A DNA stretch of 64,000 nt, taken from positions 62,001 to 126,000 of the forward strand of contig NW_004087459.1 in assembly GCF_000220395.1 (NCBI RefSeq), read 5' to 3'. A program made the position numbers and the translations under genes. Positions 49,385 to 60,150 of the stretch are shown one piece after another; position 1 is the first letter of the stretch; every line of letters starts with the position of its first letter. This DNA comes from Ichthyophthirius multifiliis. Its lineage: Eukaryota; Ciliophora; Oligohymenophorea; Hymenostomatida. Under the pieces are notes generated by a model. That model saw nothing but the letters and a program-made list of their open reading frames with translations. It had not been told where the DNA came from and did no database searches.

Positions 49385-50830
49385 GATTAAAATTAGTAAA
49401 TATCTGTTTTTTTAAAGCTATTAATTATTGCTGTGATTCCCTTAAAACCTATTGAAGCAGCTCTTTTTTTAAAAATAATTTAGTAAAATCTATCAAAAAT
49501 ATAAATAATTAGTCACCTAATGTTTATTGTAAATTTTTTAATATTATTTTAATTTTTTAATTATTTCATCAAGGTACTAATTCCTTAATCTGTTATAAAA
49601 GTTTAACTATACATTTTATTTTTTTTAAATTTAAAAATATAATTTATTTACTCTAATCTTATTGTAAAATTGTTTATTTTATCAGTTTTTATTAGACTTT
49701 TTCCAATATCTTAAATTCCTTAATCTCCAATTTTATTGCATCTATTTTAATTATTTTTTTTTTAATTTAAATATATAATAAAATAATTGATAAATTATAA
49801 AAAATTCAAAAACCCTAAATCAATAAAAAGATAAGTTAAATTACTACACTAACAAACTCCTTTAATAATTTAAGATGCTCCATAATCTCCTATCTCATTA
49901 GCCCTTTTTTCAATAATAATGTGGATATATTAAAATAAATAATTTACCATAACTATAATGTCAATTTATTTAATTTAGTACATTTTGAAATTCCTTATCC
50001 TAACCAAAAACCGCCTTAATCGGCTAAAAATTTCTCCTTTTTAAAAACAAAATTAAAATAAAATTGATAAAAATTATAAAAAAATTAAAAATATACCAAA
50101 GAGAAATTGAAAGTTCGAGTAAATTTTATTATTATGAAATATATTGTGAAAATATTTTTATTCCCTAATCACCAATTTAATTTTAGGATAAATTAATATT
50201 AAGACAAGTTAAAATTTATTTTTATGATAAAGAAGAACTTAAATAAGTTAGTCCTTTATCTCCAATTTAATTATTTCTAAAATGAATATAACAAAAAAAT
50301 GAAATTTATAATAAAATATTTTTATTTTTTATACTTTAAATTAATTTATAAACTTTATATGTTTTGGCATGCATATATTCCCTATCCAAGATTATTTAAT
50401 CCTAAATCAGTTATTTTGTTAAAACTCATATCTATTTTTAAATCACAGAGATACTTCTGACGAGATATAACATAGCCTATTTTTGCTGCACTTTTGTCTT
50501 TTATATTATTCTAACTTTTATTTATATAATATGCTCTTTTTTTATTAATTAGCATTTATTTATAATTACCAAAAATTTATATTTAAAGAATTCAAATCAA
50601 TACATCTATATAAAAATTGAGATATAGAAGTAATACCATTATTTCCTACTGTTGAATTACTTCTTCTTTAATTTTTTTTTTTTTTTAGTTTTTTTGTATT
50701 TTTTTTTTGATAAATGATTAAATATATTAGAAGAAATAATATACCTAATATCACTGAAGTCAAATGTTATAGCAGTTATATTTTTTTAATTTTACATATT
50801 TTATAATTCTTGCAATGAATATATTATCAT
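49385..50830 (-). CDS. Leucine-rich repeat protein (RNase-inhibitor type)
   Basis: The ATG is at 50830. At least six LRRs of the cytosolic RI-like kind are visible on the minus strand, such as NNQIGDKGLTYLSSSL, LSQNQIGDQGIKIF, MSFNKITDLGLNNLG and IKDKSAAKIGYVI, with a conserved N-x-I-x-D/GDxG turn. Introns of 50-90 nt tend to fall inside the repeats (for example about 50715-50790). The C-terminal end is not secure. The last repeat (GFKGITAIINSF) reads on through Gln-rich sequence without TGA to about 49006, where it would overlap the next gene, so I limit the call to the repeat region. One splice near 50520-50572 could not be placed in frame. The function is a protein-protein scaffold; no partner is suggested. 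Confidence 0.65.
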
Positions 50831-51516
50831 TTTATTTTTTTAAAATTATAATTTTTATAATTAAAATATCATAATAAATAAACTAATTTATTTTAATTAT
50901 ATTTTCTTAAAAATTATATCAATTTTAATTATTTAATTATAGATTATACATATTACATTTAAAATAGTTTTATCATAAACTTTACATTTATTTTATTATT
51001 TTGAAATTTTGAGTTCAAAATATAAAATATTATATTTATTTCTTTTTAATTTGAATAAAAGAAAAAACTTTAATAATGATTATATTATAACTAATATTAA
51101 GTAAAAATAAATATATAATTATTCTAATAATAATATAATTTCAATAATGATAATTATTATTATTATTTTTATTTAAAATAAAAAAATACTGATATTTAAA
51201 AATATATTTTAAAAAAACATTTATATAAAAATTTATAATATAATAATTATTTTAGAAAAAATAATATTTAAGAAGCTTTTTTTATATATATCTAAAATTT
51301 ATTAAGATTTTTTTTTTTTAATAAAATAATTCATAAAATATTTCAAATAAATCAATATTAATTTTTAATTACAATTATATATTACATGATAATAAATTCT
51401 TTATATTTATTTATAATATTTTATTATTTAAATCTATATTTTCATAAATATACAATCCATTTTTTATATTTTTTTTTCTTATATGTATATTTTTTTTATA
51501 TGACTATTTATTTTAT
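50831..51516. other. Gene-free A/T spacer
   Basis: No gene is recognised; the longest frame (51386-51574) is Phe/Tyr/Ile-rich and antisense to the end of LSM3. Confidence 0.45.
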
Positions 51517-51786
51517 TCAAAGAATTCCTTTTAAAATAGGTGAAATAGCAATTATGGTATCGCCTCTCATATAAAGCATCGCAGAATTTCTTTTTAATTG
51601 ATTTTAATATACTTAATTGTGTTCTTCTTCAAAATATGTTTCTTCAACATCTTATAATAGTAAATTTAAATGTGTATCAAAGGCTATTAATTTTCCTTTT
51701 AGTTCACGAGAATTTCTACATTTAATAAATACTTATTAATTTAAACTATGCTTAATTAAATCTAAAGGCTCTTTTAAGTTTTCCAT
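51517..51786 (-). CDS. LSM3: U6 snRNA-associated Sm-like protein LSM3
   Basis: A subunit of the Lsm2-8 ring on U6 snRNA and of the cytosolic Lsm1-7 decapping complex. The 89-residue intronless protein starts MENLKEPLDLIKHSLNQQVF, which matches the LSM3 N-terminus (EPLDLIR-SL). Sm1 reads KCRNSRELKGKLIAFDTHLN and is followed by DVEETYFEEE, diagnostic for LSM3. Sm2 is RNSAMLYMRGDTIIAISP. ATG is at 51786 and TGA at 51517-51519. Length equals that of other LSM3 proteins, and all RNA-contact residues of the family (D-H-N and RGD) are in place. Confidence 0.96.
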
Positions 51787-52362
51787 ATTATTTAAAAATA
51801 TTATGTTAATATACTTTATAATAATTAAAATAATATATAATTAATTGTTTATAAATAACAAATAATTTTAATTTATTCATATCAGATTTAATTTATATAA
51901 AATAATAATTAATTGAGTATTGAAAATATTATTAATTTATTATATTATCATCACTATAAATTATATATTTCGATAAAAATTATTATTGAATTTTGTGTAA
52001 AGGTAATATTATATAAATATATAAAAAATATAATTATAAAGATATTAATATTAACATAATCAACTTTTATTTTAAAAAAATAATAAATTATAATATATAA
52101 TATAAAAAATATAATAATAAAAAAAAAAAATATGTTTTTTTTACAATAAAAATTATAAGATAGATTTAATATTAATTAAATTTATAATTTCATTTAAATT
52201 AATAATAATATCATAAATATATATAGATATTTAAATCAAGAAATAAACTTTTAATTTTTAAAAATACTAAAACAAATTGATATTAGAAATATTTATATAA
52301 AAATTGGTAAAAATTAAAAAAAAAAAAAATTAAAAAAAATAATATAATAATATTATTAAAAA

Positions 52363-52425
<63 letters not shown>

Positions 52426-52441
52426 TATAATTATAATAATA
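51787..52441. other. A/T spacer with (AAT)n array
   Basis: The stretch between the divergent LSM3 and MGN-protein genes is pure A/T apart from the triplet array at 52367-52443. Confidence 0.5.
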
Positions 52442-52443
52442 AT
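52367..52443. repeat. (AAT)n trinucleotide microsatellite
   Basis: About 20 AAT units directly precede the ATG at 52442, so the array forms the 5' leader of the next gene. Confidence 0.85.
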
Positions 52444-53430
52444 GGGAAATATTCATAATTGTTTTAAAACAAATGATATTAGTGATTAAGCCTAATAAAG
52501 AATAGATTTAATAAAGAATAAAATATCATACTAAAAGTATTTATTAGAAAAAGAAAAGAAGCATTTTTTTTCATTTATATATTATCAATAAATGAAAAAT
52601 AATATTTAAATTCTTTAATAAGAATAATATCCAAAAATATAATAGTTAAATTTAAAAATGCAAATAGTAAACTAATATATTGATTATTTAAATGATTTGA
52701 AAATTCGCTTTTAATTATTTGAATAAAACTTTGAAGAAAGTGAAAAGGCATATGAAGAGAGTGAATGTTTTTCATTACAATCATAAAATAATATAATACT
52801 ACATGAAAGTTATTAATAATCATTATCTACAAATATTTAAATGATAAACTCTGAACTCGAAGAGTCATTTTATTCTTAAGAAAATAATTTTTAATTAATT
52901 AATATCAGCGAATCTTTTGGGAGATTAGGAGAAAAATAAGAACAACCAATATTAGTTGTGGAAATATAATAAATTAATTTTAAAGAAAAATAATAAAATA
53001 TGAAAAAAATTCAGGTAGAAATAAACGTATTATTTAACGATTTTTAAAAAGAATAATTCTTAAGTAAAAAATAAAATGTTATTGATTATTAAAAATCATA
53101 TTTTGATGAAACTTTTGAGGGTTATAGTAAAGATTTATTTTAAGAAGATAAGATAAATAGTTTTGAGATAATTGTATATTATTTTAATAAAAAAAAAAGA
53201 TTAAAATAATAGAAATATTTACTTTTTTATTAAATAAATATATTGATTAGGAAATTTAAAATTTTTTGTTGGAAATAAGAAATGAAAAACATAAAGGAGT
53301 TTTAGAAGGAAGGTTTTAGTTTATGTTTAATTAATAAAAATTAGTCGATTAAATTATTAATAATATTAAAATTTAATAATATAAATTATAATAAATTATT
53401 AATTAATAAAGTATTACTTTATAAATATGA
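52442..53430 (+). CDS. Coiled-coil protein with MGN..C lipidation-type start
   Basis: I do not recognise the family. It starts MGNIHNCFKTND: Gly2 with Asn3 and a nearby Cys suggests N-myristoylation and palmitoylation. About 300 residues follow, rich in Gln, Asn, Glu and Lys, with predicted helical stretches (RIDLIKNKISYQKYLLEKEKK, FEEFESEKAYEESE-like). Several short Ser/Glu/Phe motifs of the form ESFYSQE, ESFGRLG and DETFEGYS look like degenerate linear repeats. One intron (about 53170-53208) separates the last exon, which has a helix ending in KHKGVLEGRFQFMFNQQ, with TGA 53428-53430. A peripheral membrane or cortical scaffold is plausible, but this is inferred only from the N-terminus. Confidence 0.6.
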
Positions 53431-53627
53431 TTATTATTGTTATTATTATTATAATATTAAAAATTTTTATATAAAAATATATTGATTTGTATGTATATAA
53501 ATTAAAAAAATACAAATTAATATTTAGTTTTTATATATATAAAATTATTTATATATTTTTTTAAAATTACATATTATTTATAATTATAAGATTAAATATA
53601 AAAAATAATATATAAAATAAAAGAAAA

Positions 53628-53777
53628 ATGTTGTACAACGTAAACAGCCCTTATTATAGATAATTTTTAACTGTAAATGGATCAAAAAGATTATAAAAAT
53701 AAGTATAAGGATAATAATAAAATACAGGTAACACAGATAGCAGACCCTAAGTAAATCCTGGATCTGTAGGATTATGA
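53628..53777 (+). CDS. Small 49-residue protein
   Basis: A short intact frame from ATG 53628 to TGA 53775-53777 encodes MLYNVNSPYYRQFLTVNG, then a basic Gln-rich stretch and a Gly/Pro-rich end. Its G+C content is clearly above the flanks, and the codons include typical coding ones (GGT, ACA, CCT), so it is probably real. The N-terminal pattern of hydrophobic-Asn-Ser-Pro followed by Arg-x-Phe-Leu suggests a small conserved protein, but I cannot name it. No intron, signal peptide or membrane helix is present. Confidence 0.5.
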
Positions 53778-54648
53778 GAAAAAATTATATGAATAAAATT
53801 TATATTTAATTATGGATTAATATATATATTATATGTATTAGTAAACAAAGAAAAAACATGATAATAAAATTATATTTGAATTGTTATATAAATGATATGA
53901 TATGATATATATTAAAAATATATATATCATACAAAAACAAATATAAATATAAAAATAATATATAAATATAAATATAAATATTTATATATTTATATATTTA
54001 TATTTATATATATTTAGTTTCAAATTTAAAGATATATTTATCTGTATATCCATATACATACTTATATATTTTATTTTTATATTTTTTTAATATACATTTT
54101 ATATTTAATTTCTTTTAATTTATATTTAATATTTATAATTAATTTTTTTATTTTTTATATATTATTTAATTTTTATTTATTATATTTATTTATTTTTATT
54201 TATTTTTTTTTAATTTTTTTTTTTTTAAATAAATTGTCATTATAATATTATTATATAAAATATTCATGATTTAATTATTTTACATAATATAATTTTTATA
54301 TTATTATTAAAAAAAAATTATTTAATATTTTTATCTTTTATATAATTTTTTTTTTAATAAATTATATTATCATATTTTTTAATTAAATATATATATATTT
54401 TTTTTTTTTTATTAAAATTTCCTTTTTATATCTTTTAAATATAAATTCATCATTATGAAAGCAATATTTATTATTTATTTTTAAATAAATATTTATTATT
54501 TTATTTCGTTTTAAAAAAATTTTAACTAAAAAAATATAAATATAATTAATTCGTTTTTTCATTTTTTAATTATTTATTTTTAAAAACTGTCAATTAAAAA
54601 AATAATTAAATAACATTTTAATTTACAAAAGAATAATTATAAAAAAAT
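53778..54648. other. A/T spacer with imperfect TATA-rich inverted repeats
   Basis: No coding signal. The 53880-54015 segment is built of ATATAAATATAA-like units that can fold on themselves. Confidence 0.45.
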
Positions 54649-55419
54649 ATGAAAAAAGCAATAATTTTATTATTTTTAATTACAAATTCAATTTCATCGC
54701 GAAAAAAAAAATACATGATGATGATATAGAAAAATAATAGCGTGAAGATGAAAAGCCATATATATCTGAAGATTATAATGTGGCCTAAAATATCGGAGAA
54801 GCTTTTATGAATGGTTTACATGCAATTGGAAATACAAGTTCAAATTTAGGAGATAGTACAGAATCTTTAGGAAAAGCAGGAAGCGATTTGGGTGATGGTA
54901 TTTCAAAAGCTTCAATTAATTTAGGAGATACTGCAGAATCTATAGGAAAAGCAGGAGGGGATATAGGTGATGGTGTTTCAAATGTATCAAATAATTTAGG
55001 AGACGCAGCTAACGGTGTTGGACATACAGTTTAAGATGTTAATGATGCAATTACTTCCTTATGGGAAGATGGGGAAGACGAAAATAAAAAATAAGATAAT
55101 GATGGAGAAGATGGAAATGATGGAGAAGATGGAGAAAATGAATAAGATGGAGATGGAGAAGGAGGAGTTATTAAATAATAACAATACATTTAATATAATT
55201 AATAAAAAGAAAATATTACTTCAAACAAATAATATAAAGAAAATAGATAAAAATAATTAACTTCTTAATATAAAAATATTAAAGGTAATTTTTTTGTTTT
55301 TATTTATATATATTAATTAATATTTTTTTTTAGGAAGAAAAAGTAAGAAAGTTATGTATAATAAAATTGTTAATTTATATGAGAGAGGAAAGAATTATAT
55401 TAATAATATTTTTTATTGA
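54649..55419 (+). CDS. Secreted acidic protein with 25-residue Gly/Ser repeats
   Basis: A signal peptide (KKAIILLFLITNSISS) is followed by a short acidic segment. Then come two and a half copies of a 25-residue unit of the form S-x-x-LGDS-ESLGKAGSDLGDGIS, encoded by 75-bp direct repeats at about 54831-54905, 54906-54980 and 54981-55028. After them lies a long acidic tract (EDGENEQDGDGEGG type), a Gln-rich part and, behind a 48-nt intron (55285-55334), a short Lys-rich C-terminus, TGA 55417-55419. The frame between signal peptide and repeats is off by one at an A10 run (54702-54711), which I take to be a homopolymer length error. The amphipathic Gly-Asp repeat resembles LEA-like or granule-matrix proteins; a Ca-binding secretory granule content is a guess. 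Confidence 0.6.
54831..55028 (+). repeat. 75-bp tandem coding repeat (2.6 copies)
   Basis: Each unit begins near TCAAATTTAGGAGAT and contains GGAAAAGCAGGA; copies differ mostly at third codon positions, which shows selection on the peptide. Confidence 0.85.
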
Positions 55420-55709
55420 AAAATATTTTTTTGATTTGAAAAAAATAGATTATATGTTCAATTTTTTATTTATAGAAAAAAAATTAATTATATTTTTTGA
55501 TTAAAAAAAAATAATAAAGTACTTATTTACTTTTTCATTTTAAATAAATATAAATATATTTATTTTATAATTAAAAAAATATTTTAAAATTTAATAAATA
55601 ATTAATTACATTATTAATATTGATAGCAATATCTCTAAAAACAAATAATAAAAGAAATTTATATATATATATATATATTTACAAAATATTTTATATAAGT
55701 TAATTGATA

Positions 55710-56207
55710 ACTAAGCCTAAAGACATATCGATATATTAATTAACCGAATATATAGTCGATAAAAAAATAGAAATTAGCAAATTAAAAACAATAAATAATT
55801 TAGAGAGAGATAATGAATTAAAATCTAAAATCTATAATAATAAAAACTTATAAATTGAAAAAGAAATGAAATAAAATAAAACAAGAAAAAATTTAAGAAA
55901 TATAAAAATTATAAATAAAAAAATAAGAAATAAAGGATTAATAATCAGATAATAATAAAATATAAATTAATAAAAACAAAGTTAAAAATCTACTTTTATT
56001 AAATTAATTAAACCTTTTATAAAGTTAAAGTTTAACCTAATTTAAAAACATATAAATTATATCAAAAAACTTCTATTATTATATAAAATGTTTAATCAAA
56101 AAATAAAAATAGAAACACATATTTATTTATAAATTTATAAATTAATACTTTATATGTACATTAATTTTATTAATATTTATATTTTTTTTTTAGAAAACAA
56201 AATGAAT
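55710..56207 (+). CDS. Possible Lys/Gln-rich coiled-coil protein, 5' end unresolved
   Basis: From PKDISIYQLTEYIVDKKIEISKLKTINNLERDNELKSK onward (residues quoted in short part only: TEYIVDKKIE, NLERDNELKSK) the plus strand reads as a plausible coiled coil. No ATG is in frame upstream; a first exon and intron ending at TAACTAAG (55704-55711) would be needed. The frame changes near 55975. An intron at about 56155-56191 leads to a TGA at 56201. No family is recognised. It could equally be an unproductive A-rich stretch. Confidence 0.3.
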
Positions 56208-56309
56208 GAAAAAAAAAATATTGATTCTTTTAGGTATAAATATATTTGAGGAAAAAAATAAATATTGTATATAAACATAAATAAATATATATTTTTCAAT
56301 TTTTTTATT

Positions 56310-58118
56310 TCAAAATTTATCATCAAATACTATTTATTCTGAATTTAAATCTCCATTTTATATTTATATATTTTCTTCTTCTTCTTTAATTTCTTCATAT
56401 TCTTATTGATTTTAATTGATTTAATCGTTTTCTTCTATATTTATAGATTTTTCATTTATTTTATTTTATAAATCTTATTCTTAATTAATTATAACATTAG
56501 TATTATTATTATTTAATTTTTCTAAAGAATTTTATTATTAATTTTGATTAGTTATACTTTCTTGAATTAATTAATTATCTTATTCTTATAATTCGAAATT
56601 TTCCTCTTATTTAATATTATTTTCCTCATAATTTTATTGATTTTCGAAATTTTTTGATTTTAAATCCTGATCTTTATATTCTAATAAATCTTCTTCTTAG
56701 TTATTTTCTTAAAAATTAGAAAAAATATCTTAAAAATTAGAATCTTCATCTAAATTAACAATTTTTTGATTTCTTTTAATTGAAATCGAATCCTAATTTT
56801 CACTAAATTTCTCTTATTGCTATATATTTTATTAATATTCGATATTATTTTAAATCTACAAATTTTCCGAAGTAGTTTTTTATGTAAAATTACCAATTTA
56901 TTTAAAAACAAATTTTGTATCGAAATTCTCTTCTGGAAATGAAAAAACATCTTCTTCTTCTTCTTCTTATTTTAATGAATTTTGTTATTTTTAATCATTT
57001 TTTAATTCTTTTCCTTATTCTATAAATTCATCTTCTTCTTCAATTTCTTCATTATCTCCTAAAGGTTTTTCATTTGAAAGTTATCTTTATTTATATAATT
57101 TTGAGTTTTTGTAATCTGAAATGATAAAATTTTATTGTGAATTTTTTTGAAAAATATTTTAGCTTTAATTTTCTTCAATAATTTAAGAAACATATTCTTC
57201 TTACTATTCAGAATGTAAATTTTTTTATGAGAAAAGTTAATAGTCTGTATTCTCGTCTACAATATCATCATCATTGTCTTCACTAAAAGATAAAAGCTAA
57301 TTATTTTTAGTTATATTTTAGGTCATATTTTAGGTTATATTTTGTGTTTAATTTATCAAAATGCCTTTATTTCTAAATGATATTAGAGTATTTATATCTA
57401 CATTGTTAATATTTTGACTATTTTATATATCTTCATTACTCAAAACGATTTTTTTTATTCTTATTTTATTATTTATTTGTTCCTCAATTTTCCCTGTGCT
57501 TTCTCCTTTAATAAAAAAGCGTTTTTTTTCAATTTTTATTGATTTGGTTTCAGAGGAGTTTATTTCTTCCTAATTTTATTATAAAATAGAATTTTCATAA
57601 GAGAAACTTATAAAAAGTGAAATTTCATCAATTTCTATATGAAAAAAAGACGAAAAATTTTTAATTTAAGATATAGAAAATTAAAAATCTGAAATAATAT
57701 TATTTAAAGCAAAAGTAAAAGTAGTAATAGAAATAATCCAGAAAAAAATAAGGAAGAAAAAGCCTAACATTAGCAAAATTATCCCAGTTAAAAATTATGA
57801 AGAATTCGCGTCATTTGCATATAATGCTATTAAAAAGAATGAAATTAATATTATAATAAATATTATTATATTTAATTTTTTAATTATTCTAATTATTTAA
57901 AATTTTTTATTTTGGCTCTATGTACTTTCCGTTATTAACTTTTTTAATTCATTTAAATATATTTGGATGCTTCTTTAAGTCTTTTATTATAATTCAGATA
58001 TTGGTTGAAGGTTAAAAACTCCTTCTTGGGGATTGAATGCGATTAGAATTTGGTTTGGAAGATTTTGAGATTTAAGTTTTTCGTATTTTGTTTATGGGAA
58101 GCATAAATATATTGACAT
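56310..58118 (-). CDS. Two-helix membrane protein with long acidic cytosolic tail
   Basis: A single-exon frame of 602 residues, ATG 58118 to TGA 56310-56312. A 95-residue N-terminal part with few features is followed by two close hydrophobic helices (NIIIFIIILISFFLIALY and GIILLMLGFFFLIFFWIIS), so both ends face the same side. The remaining 430 residues are very rich in Glu, Gln, Asn and Ser with acidic clusters (EEIEEEDEF, KEEEENIQ). They include a 12-nt, three-copy repeat giving NITQNMTQNITKN. No enzymatic motif is seen. The type is common among ciliate-specific membrane proteins. The uninterrupted 1.8-kb frame with varied codon use makes the gene itself convincing although the family is unknown. 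Confidence 0.75.
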
Positions 58119-58340
58119 TATTTGATATTTTTTATTTTTAATAAATTTATTATTTTAATTTTTTTTATTTTATTTTTTTAAAGTATATATAAAAATAATT
58201 AAAAGTTAAATATATTTTTTTAATAAAAAATCAAAACTAATTTTATAAGATATAAAAATAATATTCAAAAAAAAAAAAAAAAAAAATAAGAAAATAAAAA
58301 TTATTTTTTTAAAAAAAAAAAAAAATTAAAAAAAAAAAAA
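58119..58340. other. Divergent promoter of eS12 gene, poly(A)-rich
   Basis: This A-rich spacer has several A10-A18 runs directly upstream of the ATG at 58341, similar to the A-run before the eL37 and UVDE starts. Confidence 0.45.
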
Positions 58341-58709
58341 ATGAGCGAAATCCACGAAACATTATCAAAAGTTATTAAAAGTTCTTAATGTTAAGACACA
58401 ATTTCAAGAGGACTTCACGAAGTTTGCAGAGTTCTTGAAGCAAAATAAGCTTTATTCGTAGTTTTAGCTGATGATTGTTCAGAAGCTAACTATGTTAAAC
58501 TTGTAAAAGCTCTTTGCAAAAAAAATGAAATAGGATTAATTACAGGAGTCAAAAGAACTGAAATCGGACAATGGTTAGGACATTTCAAAACTAATGCTAA
58601 AAATGAAGCTAAAAAAATTAGAGGATGCTCTTCTTTAGCAATTAGAAAATATGCTCCAGAAATTACCGAAGATGAAAAGAAAGTAGTTGAAGGAGCTCTT
58701 AAAAAATGA
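58341..58709 (+). CDS. RPS12: Ribosomal protein eS12
   Basis: A small-subunit ribosomal protein, 122 residues, no intron. It starts MSEIHETLSKVIKSSQ; the core reads RGLHEVCRVLEAKQALFVVLADDC, the eS12/L7Ae-fold RNA-binding segment, then SEANYVKLVKALC, GQWLGHFKTN and KIRGCSSLAIRKYA. ATG is at 58341 and TGA at 58707-58709. Codon use is much richer in G and C than the neighbours, as expected for a highly expressed gene. In-frame TAA codons occur at Gln positions. The length is slightly shorter than the human protein, mainly at the N-terminus. In contrast to the eL37 gene at the other end of the window, this one is fully intact. Confidence 0.96.
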
Positions 58710-59283
58710 ATAAGTTTTTATTTTTTAAAAAGTAACTTCTTTGCTATTATTAAAATATTATTTTTTTATTATTTTTTATTGGAAATAATAAATGTATTTA
58801 TATAAATTTTCAAAATATTTAAACGTCAAAAATAAGTTTGAAAAACAATTTTTTTTTTTTTCTTTTTATATTATAATTATAATTTTATATTGATTAAATT
58901 TTTTTTTCTTCATTTTTTTATATATATATATTTATGTTTATAATAAATATAATTTTATATAATAGGAATTTAATAATTGATTTTTTTTTTAATTATAAAA
59001 AAAAAAATCATTTAAATAAAATAAATTAAATCTTACTTATATAAAAATAAAAAAAATAATTAATAAATATTTTTATTATATTTATATATTTATTATATAT
59101 AAATATAAAATATCATATTTTATTAATTATATAAAGTAATATTATTTTTAATCAATAGAAAAAACCTTAAATAAATTTAAAGTACTAATTATATTTTATT
59201 TTACAGAAATCTTCATTTTTAATTAATTTATTTTAAATTTAGAGGGTATTATATTTAAAAATGATTACTTTTTTATTCAATAA
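58710..59283. other. Convergent A/T spacer
   Basis: No gene is seen in about 570 bp between the eS12 gene and a convergent minus-strand gene. Confidence 0.45.
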
Positions 59284-60060
59284 TCATATTTTACACATCT
59301 TTATTTATTTTTTTTATAGACTCATTATTTTTTAATAAAATTTTTTTAAAAATCTCATTTTATTTGAATTTTTTTTTTTAATTTTATTATTTGAGGATTT
59401 CCTATTTATGCATTTTTTTTATTTAATAAATTTCTTAATATCCAATACTTAAACTATTTTTTTTATTGGTATATAATATATACTCTTATATATTTTTTTT
59501 ATCAATTACTTTAAATTTCTTAAAGGAGATTTAGAACGATTTTAATTTATTTTAATCGTATTTTGATTGAAATTTGTAATATCACAACTCTATTTTTTTT
59601 TATTAAAAGAGGGAGTTTAATTCAATATTTCTTTTTCTATAAACTTCTTATGCCTTTCTTATTCATGATATTATGCTTTTAATTTCAAAATTTCTTATTG
59701 TATTAATTATATATCATAACTTTTTTTTTATTTATATTTAAAACTTAAAAAATAATTTAAATACTCTATTATTAAGATGTGAAAAATTTAATTCTTTTAT
59801 AATATTTCGCAAAACATTTCTCGATTTATATAATTTAATTATATTATATTGTAATAATTTTTAAATATATTTTATAATTAAGACTTTATTTAGACGTTAA
59901 ATTTATTTAAGCCTATATGAAGTGTATTTAAATATACTAAATCTTAATTATCAGGTTCAAATTGATTATATATTTAATCACATTTTTTTTTTATTAAAAT
60001 TTAAAGTTCTATTTCTATATTTTATAATGCTTATTTAAGTTTATATTAGAAATTATTCAT
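59284..60060 (-). CDS. Coiled-coil protein, unknown
   Basis: An uninterrupted minus-strand frame of 258 residues, MNNFQYKLKQALQNIEIELQ to TGA 59284-59286. It holds a helical segment (EILKLKAQYHEQERHKKFIEKEIL) and a short RSKSPLRNLKQLIKKIYKS stretch reminiscent of the C-terminal helix of flagellar coiled-coil proteins. That resemblance is weak. The last third is Lys-rich and low in complexity, and an intron near 59455-59485 could change the C-terminus. No other domain is visible. It lies head-to-head with the Cys-rich gene, 90 bp apart. Confidence 0.45.
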
Positions 60061-60150
60061 ATTTTTTTTTTATATTTTTCAATTTAAATTTTAGTCAAAT
60101 ATTTTTTTTTTAGTAAAAAAAAAAATTAAATAAATTCAAAAAAAAAAAAA

